From contig JBBSQX010000017.1 of the NCBI GenBank assembly GCA_038243605.1, forward strand, positions 1-64,000: a DNA stretch of 64,000 nucleotides, given 5' to 3'. The stretch is from Terrimesophilobacter sp038243605. GTDB taxonomy: Bacteria > Actinomycetota > Actinomycetes > Actinomycetales > Microbacteriaceae. Position numbers and translations under genes: made by a program. Below the pieces are notes generated by a model. That model was not told where the DNA came from and did no database searches. It worked only from the letters and a program-made list of their open reading frames with translations. Of this stretch, positions 1-8,829 are shown piece by piece; the stretch's first letter is position 1, and the number at the start of each line of letters is the position of its first letter.

Positions 1-791
1 CACTGGAGTTGCTCGCGCGCGGTCGGGCCGAAGCTGAAGCGTACGGTGTGCACATTCTGAACGGGCGGGCGACTGATGCGTCTGGCAGCGTCGATGATTT
101 CACCGTGGAAATGGATGGTGGGGCGACGCACGTGCGTGCTCGCCGCATCATTTTGGCGACCGGGCTTGTGGATGATCTACCCGAGATTCCCGGCGTTGCA
201 GAGGCATGGGGGCACAGTGTTCTGCACTGCCCCTTTTGTCACGGATGGGAGGTTCGCGATCAGCGCATTGCCGTGCTTGGTCGCAACGAGAACGCCCTCC
301 ATCAGGTGATGCTGTTCCGCCAACTGACCGAGAACGTCACCCTGTTCTTGCATGAAGCGCCAGAGCCCACCGAGGAGCAGTGGGAGCAACTCGCGGTGAT
401 GGGGGTGCGCGTGGTGGCGCCCCGCGTCACGCGACTGCGGGTGGAGGGCTCCCAGGTGACGGCGGTCGATGTTGACGGCGGCCAGTCGTTTGAGATGGAT
501 GCTGTCGTCGTAGCACCGCGCTTTATCGCGCCAACGGGTCTGTACGAAGCGTTGGGCGGTCGGCGAGAGACGACACCGTTCGGGGAGAATATTCCCGCCG
601 ACCCGCGAGGGGCCACTGATGTTCCCGGAGTGTGGGCGGCCGGGAACGCGAGCGACATGATGGCGATGGTTGCAGCCTCGGCTGCTGCCGGGGTCATGGC
701 TGGGGCTGCAGTACACGGCGAGCTCACTGTCTCCGATCTGGCAAAAGCAGTGGAGATGCGGAGAGTGCGTGGCGATGCGGGTATGCGGTGA
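1..791 (+). CDS. NAD(P)/FAD-dependent oxidoreductase, thioredoxin-reductase-like (5' end cut off by window)
   Basis: The frame is open from the window edge, so the FAD-binding N-terminus lies outside. What remains has the redox-type CPFCHGW motif typical of thioredoxin-reductase-like flavoproteins, a central nucleotide-binding segment (IAVLGRNENA, in which the usual second glycine of GxGxxA is not obvious), and a C-terminal FAD segment ending in VPGVWAAGNASD, which matches the family's GDxxD-like end. This suggests a soluble pyridine-nucleotide-dependent disulfide or flavin oxidoreductase. No thioredoxin gene lies beside it in the window. The substrate is unknown. The TTG near base 9 is probably internal and not the start. 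Confidence 0.8.
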   Translation, partial: LELLARGRAEAEAYGVHILNGRATDASGSVDDFTVEMDGGATHVRARRIILATGLVDDLPEIPGVAEAWGHSVLHCPFCHGWEVRDQRIAVLGRNENALHQVMLFRQLTENVTLFLHEAPEPTEEQWEQLAVMGVRVVAPRVTRLRVEGSQVTAVDVDGGQSFEMDAVVVAPRFIAPTGLYEALGGRRETTPFGENIPADPRGATDVPGVWAAGNASDMMAMVAASAAAGVMAGAAVHGELTVSDLAKAVEMRRVRGDAGMR

Positions 792-837
792 GCGAACTTT
801 GTTGTTTCATCGCTAGGGGCAGTGTTCACTGAAACCC

Positions 838-1842
838 ATGAAGATACTGCTACTGGGTGGAACCGCCATGCTCGGGCGAGAGGTTGCGTCCGCGGCGGTG
901 GAGCGCGGGCACGCAGTGACGTGTCTGGCGCGAGGCACTTCGCCCGCACCTGATGGTGCGGCTTTTGTGGTCGCAGACCGCGACGATGCTGAAGGGCTGA
1001 CGCCCGTGGCATCCGAAAAGTGGGATGCCGTCATCGACCTGTCGCGACAGCCCGGCCAGGTGCGTCGGGCCGTTCGCGAGCTCAGTACGCGGCACTGGGT
1101 GTTCATCTCCTCCGGCAACGTCTACGCAGATTTCTCCCACATTGAGCAAGACGAAAACGCTGCCACCCTCGCGCCGCTCACCACCGATGTCATGGAAGAC
1201 ATGTCGACCTACGGTGAAGCGAAAGTTGCGTGCGAAGATGCTGTGCGTGGCAGTGGCACATCCGCGACGATCATCCGCTCGGGTCTCATCGGCGGCCCGG
1301 ATGACTGGTCTGGCCGCAGCGGATACTGGCCGTGGCGGTTCGCGCACCCCACCGGCGATGACGTTATTGTTCCCGATGACCCAGACTTTCCGTGCGCCCT
1401 CATCGATGTGCGCGACCTGGCCTCGTGGATCGTGCTGGCCGCCGAGCAGCGACTTGACGGCACGTTCAATGCCACGGGCCCGACAGTTCCGTTGCATGAG
1501 GTCATTACCACCGCGCGCGAGGTTGCGAAGAGTTCGGCCACGCCACTACCTGTTCCGGTGGCGGCCCTCGCCGAGCTTGGAATCGGCTCATGGATGGGCC
1601 CAGCCTCGTTGCCGCTGTGGATCGACGACCCCGATTGGCGCGGATTCGCCAGTATGAACACCGACCGAGCGCGCGCTGCAGGTCTCGTGACCCGGCCACT
1701 CCAAGACACACTGAGCGCCGCCCTCGACTTCGAGAACCAGCGCACTGAGCCGCGCAAAGCTGGCCTCACGGATGATGAGGAGCGGCAAGTTCTGGCGTCG
1801 ACACGTGGTGAGGTCAGTCCTGCGAGGCGCGGCGAGGTATGA
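838..1842 (+). CDS. NAD-dependent epimerase/dehydratase family protein (extended SDR)
   Basis: A 334-residue Rossmann protein starting MKILLLGGTAMLG, the GxxGxxG dinucleotide site of extended short-chain dehydrogenases at residues 6-13. The YGEAK segment near residue 125 fits the catalytic YxxxK. The family acts on nucleotide-linked sugars or other carbonyl substrates; nothing in the context names the substrate. The ATG lies 46 bp after the preceding flavoprotein, so co-transcription is possible. The C-terminal 50 residues are charged and low in complexity. Family assignment is firm; specific reaction unknown. Confidence 0.85.
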   Translation: MKILLLGGTAMLGREVASAAVERGHAVTCLARGTSPAPDGAAFVVADRDDAEGLTPVASEKWDAVIDLSRQPGQVRRAVRELSTRHWVFISSGNVYADFSHIEQDENAATLAPLTTDVMEDMSTYGEAKVACEDAVRGSGTSATIIRSGLIGGPDDWSGRSGYWPWRFAHPTGDDVIVPDDPDFPCALIDVRDLASWIVLAAEQRLDGTFNATGPTVPLHEVITTAREVAKSSATPLPVPVAALAELGIGSWMGPASLPLWIDDPDWRGFASMNTDRARAAGLVTRPLQDTLSAALDFENQRTEPRKAGLTDDEERQVLASTRGEVSPARRGEV

Positions 1843-1890
1843 AAACGGTTGCCCCCGTGATGAGCCTGGCGCGGCCCGTAAGCTGATGCC

Positions 1891-2547
1891 GTGAGTTCGC
1901 CGCAGTCTGCCCCCAACCCGACGACGCGTCATCCGATGGCCGGGCATGACCGGATCGTGTTCCTGAAACCGCTGGTCACCAGTCCGCTCATCGAGGTCGG
2001 CGAGTTCACGTATTACGACGACCCCGACGACGCGACGGCCTTTGAAACCCGGAACGTCCTGCACCATTACGGGCCTGAACGCCTCATCATCGGCAAGTTC
2101 TGCGCGATCGCCACTGGTGTGCAGTTCATCATGAACGGTGCCAACCACCGCATGAGCGGACCATCCACCTACCCGTTCCCGATCATGGGAGGGGCGTGGG
2201 CTGAACACATGGACTTGGTGACCGCGCTACCAAACCGCGGCGACACGATCATCGGCAACGACGTCTGGATCGGCGCACACGCCACCATCATGCCGGGAGT
2301 GCGCGTCGGCAACGGTGCCATCATCTCGACCCATTCTGTTGTGACGAAGGATGTGCCCGACTACGCGATCGTCGGCGGCAACCCCGCGCACCTCATCCGT
2401 CTGCGTTTCGACGAAGCGGATGTTGCGAAACTTCTCGACGCCGCGTGGTGGCATTGGCCGCTCGAGGCGATCACCGACAACATCCGCGTGATCGCTGACG
2501 GCACAGCGAATGACCTCGCCGAGATTGCCAAGCGACTTCGTGCTTGA
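1891..2547 (+). CDS. CatB/Vat-type xenobiotic O-acetyltransferase
   Basis: A 218-residue left-handed beta-helix acetyltransferase. The middle carries hexapeptide-repeat sequence (IGNDVWIGAHATIMPGVRVG, about residues 119-138) and the family's NGANHRM stretch with the conserved histidine near residue 81. This is the layout of CatB chloramphenicol and Vat streptogramin acetyltransferases, which transfer acetyl from acetyl-CoA to a hydroxyl. Chromosomal relatives are common and many have no proven drug substrate, so resistance is not claimed. The start is GTG at 1891; an internal ATG (MAGHDRI, residue 16) is a possible alternative. The next gene follows after 18 bp. Confidence 0.85.
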   Translation: MSSPQSAPNPTTRHPMAGHDRIVFLKPLVTSPLIEVGEFTYYDDPDDATAFETRNVLHHYGPERLIIGKFCAIATGVQFIMNGANHRMSGPSTYPFPIMGGAWAEHMDLVTALPNRGDTIIGNDVWIGAHATIMPGVRVGNGAIISTHSVVTKDVPDYAIVGGNPAHLIRLRFDEADVAKLLDAAWWHWPLEAITDNIRVIADGTANDLAEIAKRLRA

Positions 2548-2565
2548 CGAGAGGAACGCAACCTG

Positions 2566-3393
2566 ATGGCAGCACATCCGGAGCCGCACTACAACACCCT
2601 GCGAGACCTACCCGGTGTGGGCCCCAGCATCGAAGACGACTACCGGCGCCTAGGAATATCGTCACCGCAGCAGTTGATGAGCGCAAACCCGCAGCACCTG
2701 TTCAACCAGCTCGAACTGCTCGATGGCCCCACCGATCCGTGCATTTTGTATGTATTCCGATGCGCGCACTACGCCGTGAACGCCACGCATCCGGAGCCAG
2801 CGCTTCTCAAATGGTGGGCGTGGAAAGACGTCGAGAAGCGCGAAGTGAAACCGCGCGTTGAGGTTCAGCAACCACGCCTCAACGTCACGACGAAGCCCTC
2901 GATCCGTGCAGCGACAAACGCTGATCTGGGCCGTCTTCAGGGGATCGAGGATGAGGCAGACAAACTCTTCGCCTCCATATTCTCAATCGTCGACTGGAGG
3001 CCAGCCCCTTCCGGTACCGAACGCTCTCTTCGGGCGGGCTACATCCTCGTTGTGAGTGGCGAGCCAGGCTCAGAGCCGCTTGGCTTTGCTCACGTTCTCG
3101 AGATTCCTGGTGGTGATCATCTAGAGCAGCTGGCAGTCATACCGTCCGCGACGCGTAGTGGGTATGGGCGAGCGCTAGTGGACGCCGTCAAGGCGGAGTC
3201 GCGCCTCAGAGCGCGCGACCGTATCACGCTGGAAACCTATGCAGACGTTCCGTGGAACGGCCCGTTTTACGCGAGCTGCGGCTTTAGGGAGAGTGCCCCG
3301 GATACTGATTTTCTGCGGGGCCTCGAGGCCGTCGAGCAACAGCGGGCCCACAAGTATGGTCGACGAGTTCAGATGGTTTTTGACGTGAACTAG
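2566..3393 (+). CDS. HHH (Cdd1/pathogenicity-locus-type) domain fused to GNAT acetyltransferase
   Basis: 275 residues with two domains. Residues about 5-85 form a helix-hairpin-helix unit (LPGVGPSIEDDYRRLGI) followed by the CILYVFRCAHYAV segment typical of the small Cdd1-type proteins, which usually stand alone. Residues about 110-260 are a GNAT N-acetyltransferase fold, with LEQLAVIPSATRSGYGRALV as the beta4/acetyl-CoA pyrophosphate loop and FYASCGFRES as the usual C-terminal motif. The HHH may bind DNA or protein; the GNAT should acetylate an amine. It probably shares a transcript with the CatB-type gene 18 bp upstream. Substrate unknown. Confidence 0.8.
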   Translation: MAAHPEPHYNTLRDLPGVGPSIEDDYRRLGISSPQQLMSANPQHLFNQLELLDGPTDPCILYVFRCAHYAVNATHPEPALLKWWAWKDVEKREVKPRVEVQQPRLNVTTKPSIRAATNADLGRLQGIEDEADKLFASIFSIVDWRPAPSGTERSLRAGYILVVSGEPGSEPLGFAHVLEIPGGDHLEQLAVIPSATRSGYGRALVDAVKAESRLRARDRITLETYADVPWNGPFYASCGFRESAPDTDFLRGLEAVEQQRAHKYGRRVQMVFDVN

Positions 3394-3480
3394 ATTGTCG
3401 ATTTCGAGGCTGTCGCTGAGCTTGGATCGCTGAGCGCGACACCCTGCAGTACGCTGTGGCCTGTGAATGACAGCGGATCT

Positions 3481-3744
3481 AAGACCTCCCACAAGATGGG
3501 TCGCTGGGTTGCCATTGCCGCGGCAGATGGTCGTGCGTGGCGTGCTTCTGCTGGTTTTCAGACGGGGCCTGGCAGTCGAATGGAATAAGAACTGGCGGCG
3601 GTCGCCACCGCCATCACCGCAGGCGTGGGCGAAGAACTTTTCTATCGACGATGGTTGCAGTCCAGGCTTGAAGCTGGGCTCGGTGCGTGGGCAGGCATCA
3701 TCGCCAACGGGTGGGCCGTGGCCGCCGCGTTTCTCAATAACTGA
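3481..3744 (+). pseudogene. Remnant of a CPBP (CAAX-type) intramembrane metalloprotease
   Basis: In the frame through 3601 the translation reads GVGEELFYRRWLQSRLEAGL and then AWAGIIANGWAVAAAF. The EExxxR in EELFYRR is the first catalytic motif of CPBP/Abi intramembrane proteases. The frame is closed by TAA at 3586-3588, before the motif, and by TGA at 3742-3744, after it. No second (FxxxH) motif follows. Only about 50 residues are recognisable, so this is a decayed gene. It fills most of the 415-bp gap between the HHH-GNAT gene and the VOC gene; I see nothing else in that gap. Confidence 0.65.
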
Positions 3745-3808
3745 GGGAGCGCGAGCGTTCACGCGACGTTCCTCAGGGGTGAGGCACAACGCAACAACTT
3801 GTGAAGGT

Positions 3809-4204
3809 TCAGCGAGGCGGGTGAGCGCGCTCTGCGTCACTGCGCAAAATGCAGAACTCGTTGCCCTCGGGGTCACTAAGAACTACCCATCCGGTTCCGT
3901 CTGGCTGGCGCAAGTCGGCAACCTCGCGGGCTCCCAGTTTCAGCAGTCTCGCAAGTTCTTCATCGCGCATGCCATCAGCAGGTTTGAGGTCCAGGTGAAC
4001 GCGGTTCTTGAGCTGCTTGGCATCCGGAACCTCGAGGAACAGCAAACGCTGGGTGCCATCAGCGGAGACGACCATGCACTCCTCGTCGCCTGGGCGGTTC
4101 GGGTCGTTCGGTTCCTCGTGAAAATCGAGAACCCCGCCCCAGAACACTGACTGCGCGTAAGCATCGAGGCTGTCGAAAGTTGTGTGAGAAATCAGAGCTG
4201 CCAT
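3809..4204 (-). CDS. VOC (glyoxalase/bleomycin-resistance-like) family protein
   Basis: 131 residues from the ATG at 4204 (MAALISHTTF). The C-terminal half has the VOC signature DPEGNEFCIL after an RVHLDLKP strand, with His and Glu at metal-ligand positions. The open frame runs upstream to about 4804, but the extra sequence lies under the gene on the opposite strand and does not belong to the family, so the 4204 start is chosen. Members range from glyoxalases to drug-binding proteins; the ligand cannot be read from the sequence. It is transcribed toward the CPBP remnant. Confidence 0.8.
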   Translation of the reverse strand: MAALISHTTFDSLDAYAQSVFWGGVLDFHEEPNDPNRPGDEECMVVSADGTQRLLFLEVPDAKQLKNRVHLDLKPADGMRDEELARLLKLGAREVADLRQPDGTGWVVLSDPEGNEFCILRSDAERAHPPR

Positions 4205-4303
4205 GGTGGTCAGTCTAAAAGGCCACCGTGCACATGTGGGGACAGCGTGAACGTTCACGCCCCATTTTTCTCGACAACCTGACCTGTTTGTAGAGTTAGT
4301 GGA

Positions 4304-4786
4304 ATGGCAGAGTTGAAGCACCGCGCTGAGCGTTCCCCCGAGTTTCGGGTGCGGGGGATGTCGGTAGCGATCACCCGCTCCCAACAACAGAACGCGCTCA
4401 TCTGTCAGAAGTTTTGGCGAACCTTTAATGCCGAACTCGCCGCCTCTCGCTTGACGCAAGAAAATGATTGGCGCAAGTTTGCGATCACGTACCCGCATGA
4501 GGGTACTCACCGTTACTTCTGCGGGATCCCGGATGACCCCACACGCGCAATGCCCGACCTCTTCGGTACGTTCACGGTGCCCGCCGCAGACTACCTCGTT
4601 TTCCATCACGAGGGGTCTATGGCCGGGCTCGGTTCCACGCTGTCCGCAATCTATCGGCAGATTCTCCCGCAGCTCGACGTCGCGCCAACTCACGAGAGTC
4701 TCTTCCATTTCGAGAAGTACGACCAACGCTTCCACTGGAATCGTGCCGACTCCGTCATCGAGATCTGGGTGCCGATTGTTCGGTGA
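4304..4786 (+). CDS. GyrI-like (AraC effector-binding) small-molecule-binding protein
   Basis: 160 residues that match a stand-alone GyrI-like/AraC effector-binding domain. It has the paired beta-alpha-beta layout, with FGTFTVPAADYLVFHHEG in the middle and a final strand DSVIEIWVPI that is characteristic of the family's end. No DNA-binding domain is attached. Such proteins bind small hydrophobic or cationic compounds and some inhibit or protect gyrase; the role here is not known. It diverges from the VOC gene across about 100 bp. Confidence 0.75.
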   Translation: MAELKHRAERSPEFRVRGMSVAITRSQQQNALICQKFWRTFNAELAASRLTQENDWRKFAITYPHEGTHRYFCGIPDDPTRAMPDLFGTFTVPAADYLVFHHEGSMAGLGSTLSAIYRQILPQLDVAPTHESLFHFEKYDQRFHWNRADSVIEIWVPIVR

Positions 4787-4897
4787 CGCTACCGCTGCGG
4801 CCATGCGAAGACGTCAAGAAGCGCGTGCGCCGGTCTGCTGGTCAGTAGGGAGGCTTAGCTTGCGGTGCCCTCCCATGTCAGCGATAGGCTGTGCGCC

Positions 4898-5281
4898 ATG
4901 GCAACAGCGAACGGAACCTTTGAGATCGACATGACCCCAACGGATTCGGGGCTCGGCGAGAGGGTCGGGCATTTCACGTTCACCAAAACCTTCCTCGGCG
5001 ACCTTGCCGCCACGGGGGCAGGGATCATGCTCTCCGCCGGTGACCCGGCCAATGGTTCTGCGGGATACGTGGCGCTCGAAACCGTATCGGGTAGCCTCAA
5101 CGGCCTCGATGGTAGCTTCGCGCTCCAGCAGTTCGGCACGATGCATGGCGGCGAGCAGGCGCTCCAGATCGCCGTGGTTCCAGGCTCGGGCCATGGCGCA
5201 CTCGAAGGCATCACGGGAGTATTCAACCTCACAGTGGATGACGACGGCACTCACCGTTACGAGCTCAATTACGAGATCTAG
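4898..5281 (+). CDS. DUF3224 domain protein
   Basis: 127 residues from the ATG at 4898 (MATANGTFEI); the 11 codons upstream in the same frame lack family character. The sequence has the DUF3224 pattern: an N-terminal G-F-x-V strand, a central GYVALETVSGSLNGLDGSF stretch, then LQIAVVPGSGHGALEGITG and a terminal DGTHRYELNYE strand, giving a small allene-oxide-cyclase-like beta barrel. No activity is established for the family. It converges with the WYL regulator, and the two stop regions overlap by 4 bp. Confidence 0.8.
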   Translation: MATANGTFEIDMTPTDSGLGERVGHFTFTKTFLGDLAATGAGIMLSAGDPANGSAGYVALETVSGSLNGLDGSFALQQFGTMHGGEQALQIAVVPGSGHGALEGITGVFNLTVDDDGTHRYELNYEI

Positions 5282-6264
5282 GGATTGCGCGACGGCGCTG
5301 GGGTGTCGAGCGCGCGCAGCATCCGTTCAAGGGATTCACGCAGTTCACCGCGCACTGGCTCGGCAAGGTCAATCGTGTATTTGACCCCTGCCGGGATCCA
5401 TGACAAGCCGTACATCGTCTCGCGAAAGTCTCGGCCCCCCACCGGCCACCGCGTGCGGGTTTTGCTTTCCGCGATGGCGCCCTTTGCCCACTGGCCGAAC
5501 GCGGCCCGAACCTCAGCGATGGGAAGCTCCATCACTGCATCCGCATCGAGGGGTTGAGGAGCCCAGAATCGCGCGATGCGGATCAACTCGTCCATCTGGT
5601 CGGGGCTCAGCAGCCGAGGTTCGAACAGCACACGCGTGTGTTCCAGGTTTTCGAGCCGGTCGACGCGGAAGGTGCGCCAGTCTTCTTTCTCGACATCCCA
5701 GCACAGTAGGTACCAGTGCCGGTCGGCAGGGGCGAGGGAGTGAGGCTCAACGCGGCGACGAGTGACCTCCCCCGATGCGGCCGTATAGGTGAACCGCACG
5801 CGTTCGTGATCTCGGCATGCGAGGGCCAGCTCGCCGAGCACCTCACTCGAGACCGGTGCTCCCGCATTCATCCCGGACGGCTGCACGGCCGTGGCGAGGG
5901 CGTTGACTCGCCGACGCAACGGTGCAGGGAGCACCTGTTCAAGTTTTGCCAAAGCCGTGATCGTTGTTTCAGGACCAGAGACCAAGCGTTGGGATGCCGC
6001 GACGCGAAGCCCGATGGCCATCGCCACGGCCTCGTCGTCGGTGAGGAGCAAGGGCGGGATGGCACTTCCGGCCTCGAGTCGGTAGCCACCGGATGCCCCG
6101 GGGATCGACTCGATGCGATACCCGAGATCGCGCAGTCGCTCAACATCGCGGCGCACCGTGCGCTCAGTCACGCCCAACCGCCCCGCAAGTTCAGAGCCCG
6201 GCCAGTGCCGATGTGTCTGCAGCAGGGTGAGCATCGCGAGGGCTCTCGTGGTCGTGTTCGACAT
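5278..6264 (-). CDS. YafY-type HTH/WYL-domain transcriptional regulator
   Basis: 328 residues from the ATG at 6264 (MSNTTTRALAML). An N-terminal winged HTH (LAGRLGVTERTVRRDVERLRDLGY, residues about 22-45) is followed by the WYL domain (RHWYLLCWDVEKEDWRTFRVDRL) and a C-terminal WCX extension. WYL domains sense ligands such as nucleotides or small molecules in many one-component regulators. The gene diverges from the DrrAB-type exporter across 61 bp, so it probably controls that exporter, itself, or both. No clear palindrome stood out in the shared spacer. Confidence 0.85.
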   Translation of the reverse strand: MSNTTTRALAMLTLLQTHRHWPGSELAGRLGVTERTVRRDVERLRDLGYRIESIPGASGGYRLEAGSAIPPLLLTDDEAVAMAIGLRVAASQRLVSGPETTITALAKLEQVLPAPLRRRVNALATAVQPSGMNAGAPVSSEVLGELALACRDHERVRFTYTAASGEVTRRRVEPHSLAPADRHWYLLCWDVEKEDWRTFRVDRLENLEHTRVLFEPRLLSPDQMDELIRIARFWAPQPLDADAVMELPIAEVRAAFGQWAKGAIAESKTRTRWPVGGRDFRETMYGLSWIPAGVKYTIDLAEPVRGELRESLERMLRALDTPAPSRNP

Positions 6265-6325
6265 GGAAACAGGTTCCCACAAATTGAGGACACATATTGA
6301 CCGCATTGGTTTCTACTCTCGACCC

Positions 6326-7402
6326 ATGACCAACGAACCCATCATCGAAGCGCAAGGTCTGACCAAGCGCTACACACAGAACAAGAAGGCCGTCGACGCG
6401 GTCACCGATCTCACCTTCCAGGTGGCGCGAGGCGAACTCGTTGCCTTTCTCGGGCCAAACGGCGCGGGCAAATCGACGAGTTTGCGCATGCTGACAACCC
6501 TCATCCCGCCTACATCCGGCACCGCTCGAGTGGTCGGGCACGACATCCTGCGCCAGTCCGCAGACGTGCGCGCGCGCATCGGCTACGTTGGGCAACTCAC
6601 GAGTGGAAGCTTTTCGCAGCGGGTGCGTGATGAGCTGCTCAGCCAGGGAGCGTTCTACGGGATGACCCCTGCCGCGTCGCGCACACGGGCTGACGAGCTC
6701 GTGGAATCGCTCGGGCTCGCATCCTTTGCCACCCGAACCGTGCAGCAACTTTCGGGCGGCCAGAAGCGGCGCCTCGATATTGCTCTCGGGCTCATGCACG
6801 CGCCACCGCTCCTCTTTCTCGACGAGCCATCGACGGGGCTCGACCCGCAGAGTCGGGCGAACCTGTGGCAGCACATCCTCGACCTGAGGGCGCAGCACGG
6901 CACCACCGTGTTTCTCACCACCCACTACCTCGAAGAGGCTGACCACTACGCCGAGCGGGTGATGGTGATGGACAAGGGGCGAGTCATCGCCGACGACACC
7001 GCGACGCGTCTCAAGGCCAACCTTGCCGGCGACGTTCTGACACTCGGATTCGCCAGTGTGCAGCAGGCCGAGCGCGCGGTGCCCGTGATCCGGGGGCTCA
7101 CTGACAGCGAAGTGAGCCAAGACGAGGCATCCGTCAGCGTCACCGCCCCCGATGGCGACCAATTGGTGCCCATCGCGGTGCGGGCACTGGATGCTGCAGG
7201 CCTACGCGTCGACCGCGCAACAGGGGTTCCACCAACCCTCGACGACGTCTTTTTGGCACTCACCGGGCGCACCCTGCGTGAGGCGGGCGAAGGCGACACC
7301 GCAGAGAGCGAAGAAGTAGACGCAGCAAATGACGCATCAGATGACGCATCAGACAACGCAATGATGGCCGATGAGGCCGAGAAGGCAGGAGCCCAACTAT
7401 GA
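6326..7402 (+). CDS. ABC transporter ATP-binding protein, DrrA type
   Basis: 358 residues from the ATG at 6326 (MTNEPIIEAQGL). Walker A GPNGAGKST, the signature LSGGQKRRLDIA and Walker B LLFLDEPSTGLDP are intact, followed by the H-loop TTHYLEEAD, which is typical of daunorubicin-resistance-type exporters. After the usual DrrA C-terminal domain there is an extra Asp/Ala/Glu-rich tail of about 40 residues (with ASDDASD repeats). The stop overlaps the permease start by 4 bp (ATGA), so the two form one exporter. Exported compound unknown; the WYL gene upstream is the likely regulator. Confidence 0.9.
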   Translation: MTNEPIIEAQGLTKRYTQNKKAVDAVTDLTFQVARGELVAFLGPNGAGKSTSLRMLTTLIPPTSGTARVVGHDILRQSADVRARIGYVGQLTSGSFSQRVRDELLSQGAFYGMTPAASRTRADELVESLGLASFATRTVQQLSGGQKRRLDIALGLMHAPPLLFLDEPSTGLDPQSRANLWQHILDLRAQHGTTVFLTTHYLEEADHYAERVMVMDKGRVIADDTATRLKANLAGDVLTLGFASVQQAERAVPVIRGLTDSEVSQDEASVSVTAPDGDQLVPIAVRALDAAGLRVDRATGVPPTLDDVFLALTGRTLREAGEGDTAESEEVDAANDASDDASDNAMMADEAEKAGAQL

Positions 7403-8187
7403 CCACCACCAATCCCGACACAAAAACGCTCACCACCAACCCCGCGCGCGACACCTGGCACGTGCTGACGCGTGAACTCAAACCCGTGCTGCGTGACCCT
7501 TTCACCGTCATCTTCAGCCTCGTGCAACCTCTGGTGTTCCTCGGCCTCTTTGCGCCACTGCTCGTTGGCACTTCGGGTCAACCCGTCAGCGACACGCTCC
7601 AATGGTTCGTGCCAGGGGTGCTCGTCATGATCGTGCTCTTCGGCACCGGTGCGGTCGGCTCCAACCTCCAGTACGAGATGATGACCGGCTCCCATGAGCG
7701 CACACTAGTCGCGCCGCTGACACGTTCATCGTTGCTTGTGGGTCGAGCGCTGAAAGAGATTGCACCCATCGTCGTGCAGGCACTCATCATCGTGCTCATT
7801 GCCTGGCCATTCGGGTTCACTATCAACCTTCTAGGGCTCGTGATCGGACTCGCGCTTCTGGCGGTGTTCGGTGTAGGGCTCGGCTCGCTCTCCTACGCGC
7901 TCGCGCTCGCCACGAAAGGTCGTGACTGGCTGTTCTGGGCGGTGCAGCAGAGCCTCATCTTTCCGCTGCTGATCCTTTCGGGCATGCTTCTGCCGCTCGA
8001 TGCGGGCCCGACGTGGATGAAGATCGTCTCCACAGTAAATCCCGTCAACTGGATCGTGCAGGCAGAGCGAGTTCTCTTCGCAGGAGATCTGGGGTCGATT
8101 ACGGTGTTGTGGGGCTGGATTGCCGCTGTGGTTCTTGCCGCCGTCGGGCTGTGGGTCGGGATCCGCTCTATGCGTCGGAGCGACTGA
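7399..8187 (+). CDS. ABC transporter permease, DrrB (ABC-2) type
   Basis: 262 residues with about six membrane segments and the ABC-2 exporter layout. The cytoplasmic N-terminus leads to LRDPFTVIFSLVQPLVFLGLFAP, a typical DrrB first helix, and a central GSHERTLVAPLTRSSLLVGR loop precedes the next helix. It overlaps the ATPase by 4 bp and is translationally coupled to it. A dimer with the DrrA-type protein should export a hydrophobic compound. Confidence 0.9.
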   Translation: MTTTNPDTKTLTTNPARDTWHVLTRELKPVLRDPFTVIFSLVQPLVFLGLFAPLLVGTSGQPVSDTLQWFVPGVLVMIVLFGTGAVGSNLQYEMMTGSHERTLVAPLTRSSLLVGRALKEIAPIVVQALIIVLIAWPFGFTINLLGLVIGLALLAVFGVGLGSLSYALALATKGRDWLFWAVQQSLIFPLLILSGMLLPLDAGPTWMKIVSTVNPVNWIVQAERVLFAGDLGSITVLWGWIAAVVLAAVGLWVGIRSMRRSD

Positions 8188-8232
8188 GTGTGGTGTGGGG
8201 GAGCGGTCGTGGGTATTGGTGCGCATCCATCA

Positions 8233-8829
8233 TCAAGACTCATGAGCGTCTTCCGCAGCAAGGCCAGCAATTCGAACAATATGCCCGCCCACGCGGTCGG
8301 GCGGGATTCGGCCCGCTGCCATGAGGGTGACGATTCCGTGACAGCTGGCCCACACCAGTTCCGCAACAGAATCTGCTTCGGGCTCGGCGACAGTGAGCGC
8401 AACCACTTCTTTCACTGCGTCGAAGGTTGCGCGTAACTCTGCAGGTGTCTCCGCCGAGGCGAACGCAAGTGTTGTTTTGGTGGCGAACATCGCTTCATAG
8501 AGCCGCGGCCTGGTGGAGCCGAAGTCGACGTAGTGGTGACAGAGAGCTTCAAGGCGTGACTGTGATGTCGATTGCGGGAGCGCATGAAGCTCGGCCGCGA
8601 GAAGCTCGAAACCTTTGACGGCGATCGAGCGGATCAACTCATCCCGACCCCCAAAATGCTGATAGATGACGGGCTGTGTGAAATCGATCTCGTCGGCGAC
8701 CCGCCTTGTCGTGACGGCATCCCACCCCTCGGCTTCGGCGAGCGAAAGCGCGACGTCCAGAATGAGCGCGCGTCGAGTTGCTTGACGGCGAAGACGGGGC
8801 TCACTCAGTGAACCCTTCGGCTCACTCAT
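8233..8829 (-). CDS. TetR/AcrR-family transcriptional regulator
   Basis: 198 residues from the ATG at 8829 (MSEPKGSLSEP). The N-terminal HTH (VTTRRVADEIDFTQPVIYQHFGGRDELIRSI) is a textbook TetR domain, and the C-terminal ligand domain is alpha-helical with a TetR_C-like layout. It is the second gene of a pair: its start overlaps the stop of the DUF4267 gene (8826-9200) by 4 bp, so it is probably autoregulated from the promoter upstream of that gene. It converges on the ABC exporter. Ligand unknown. Confidence 0.85.
   Translation of the reverse strand: MSEPKGSLSEPRLRRQATRRALILDVALSLAEAEGWDAVTTRRVADEIDFTQPVIYQHFGGRDELIRSIAVKGFELLAAELHALPQSTSQSRLEALCHHYVDFGSTRPRLYEAMFATKTTLAFASAETPAELRATFDAVKEVVALTVAEPEADSVAELVWASCHGIVTLMAAGRIPPDRVGGHIVRIAGLAAEDAHES

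Noticed and set aside
4205..4804. An N-terminal extension of the VOC gene to about 4804
   Set aside because: It lies antisense to the GyrI-like gene and lacks family sequence; the ATG at 4204 fits the VOC start.
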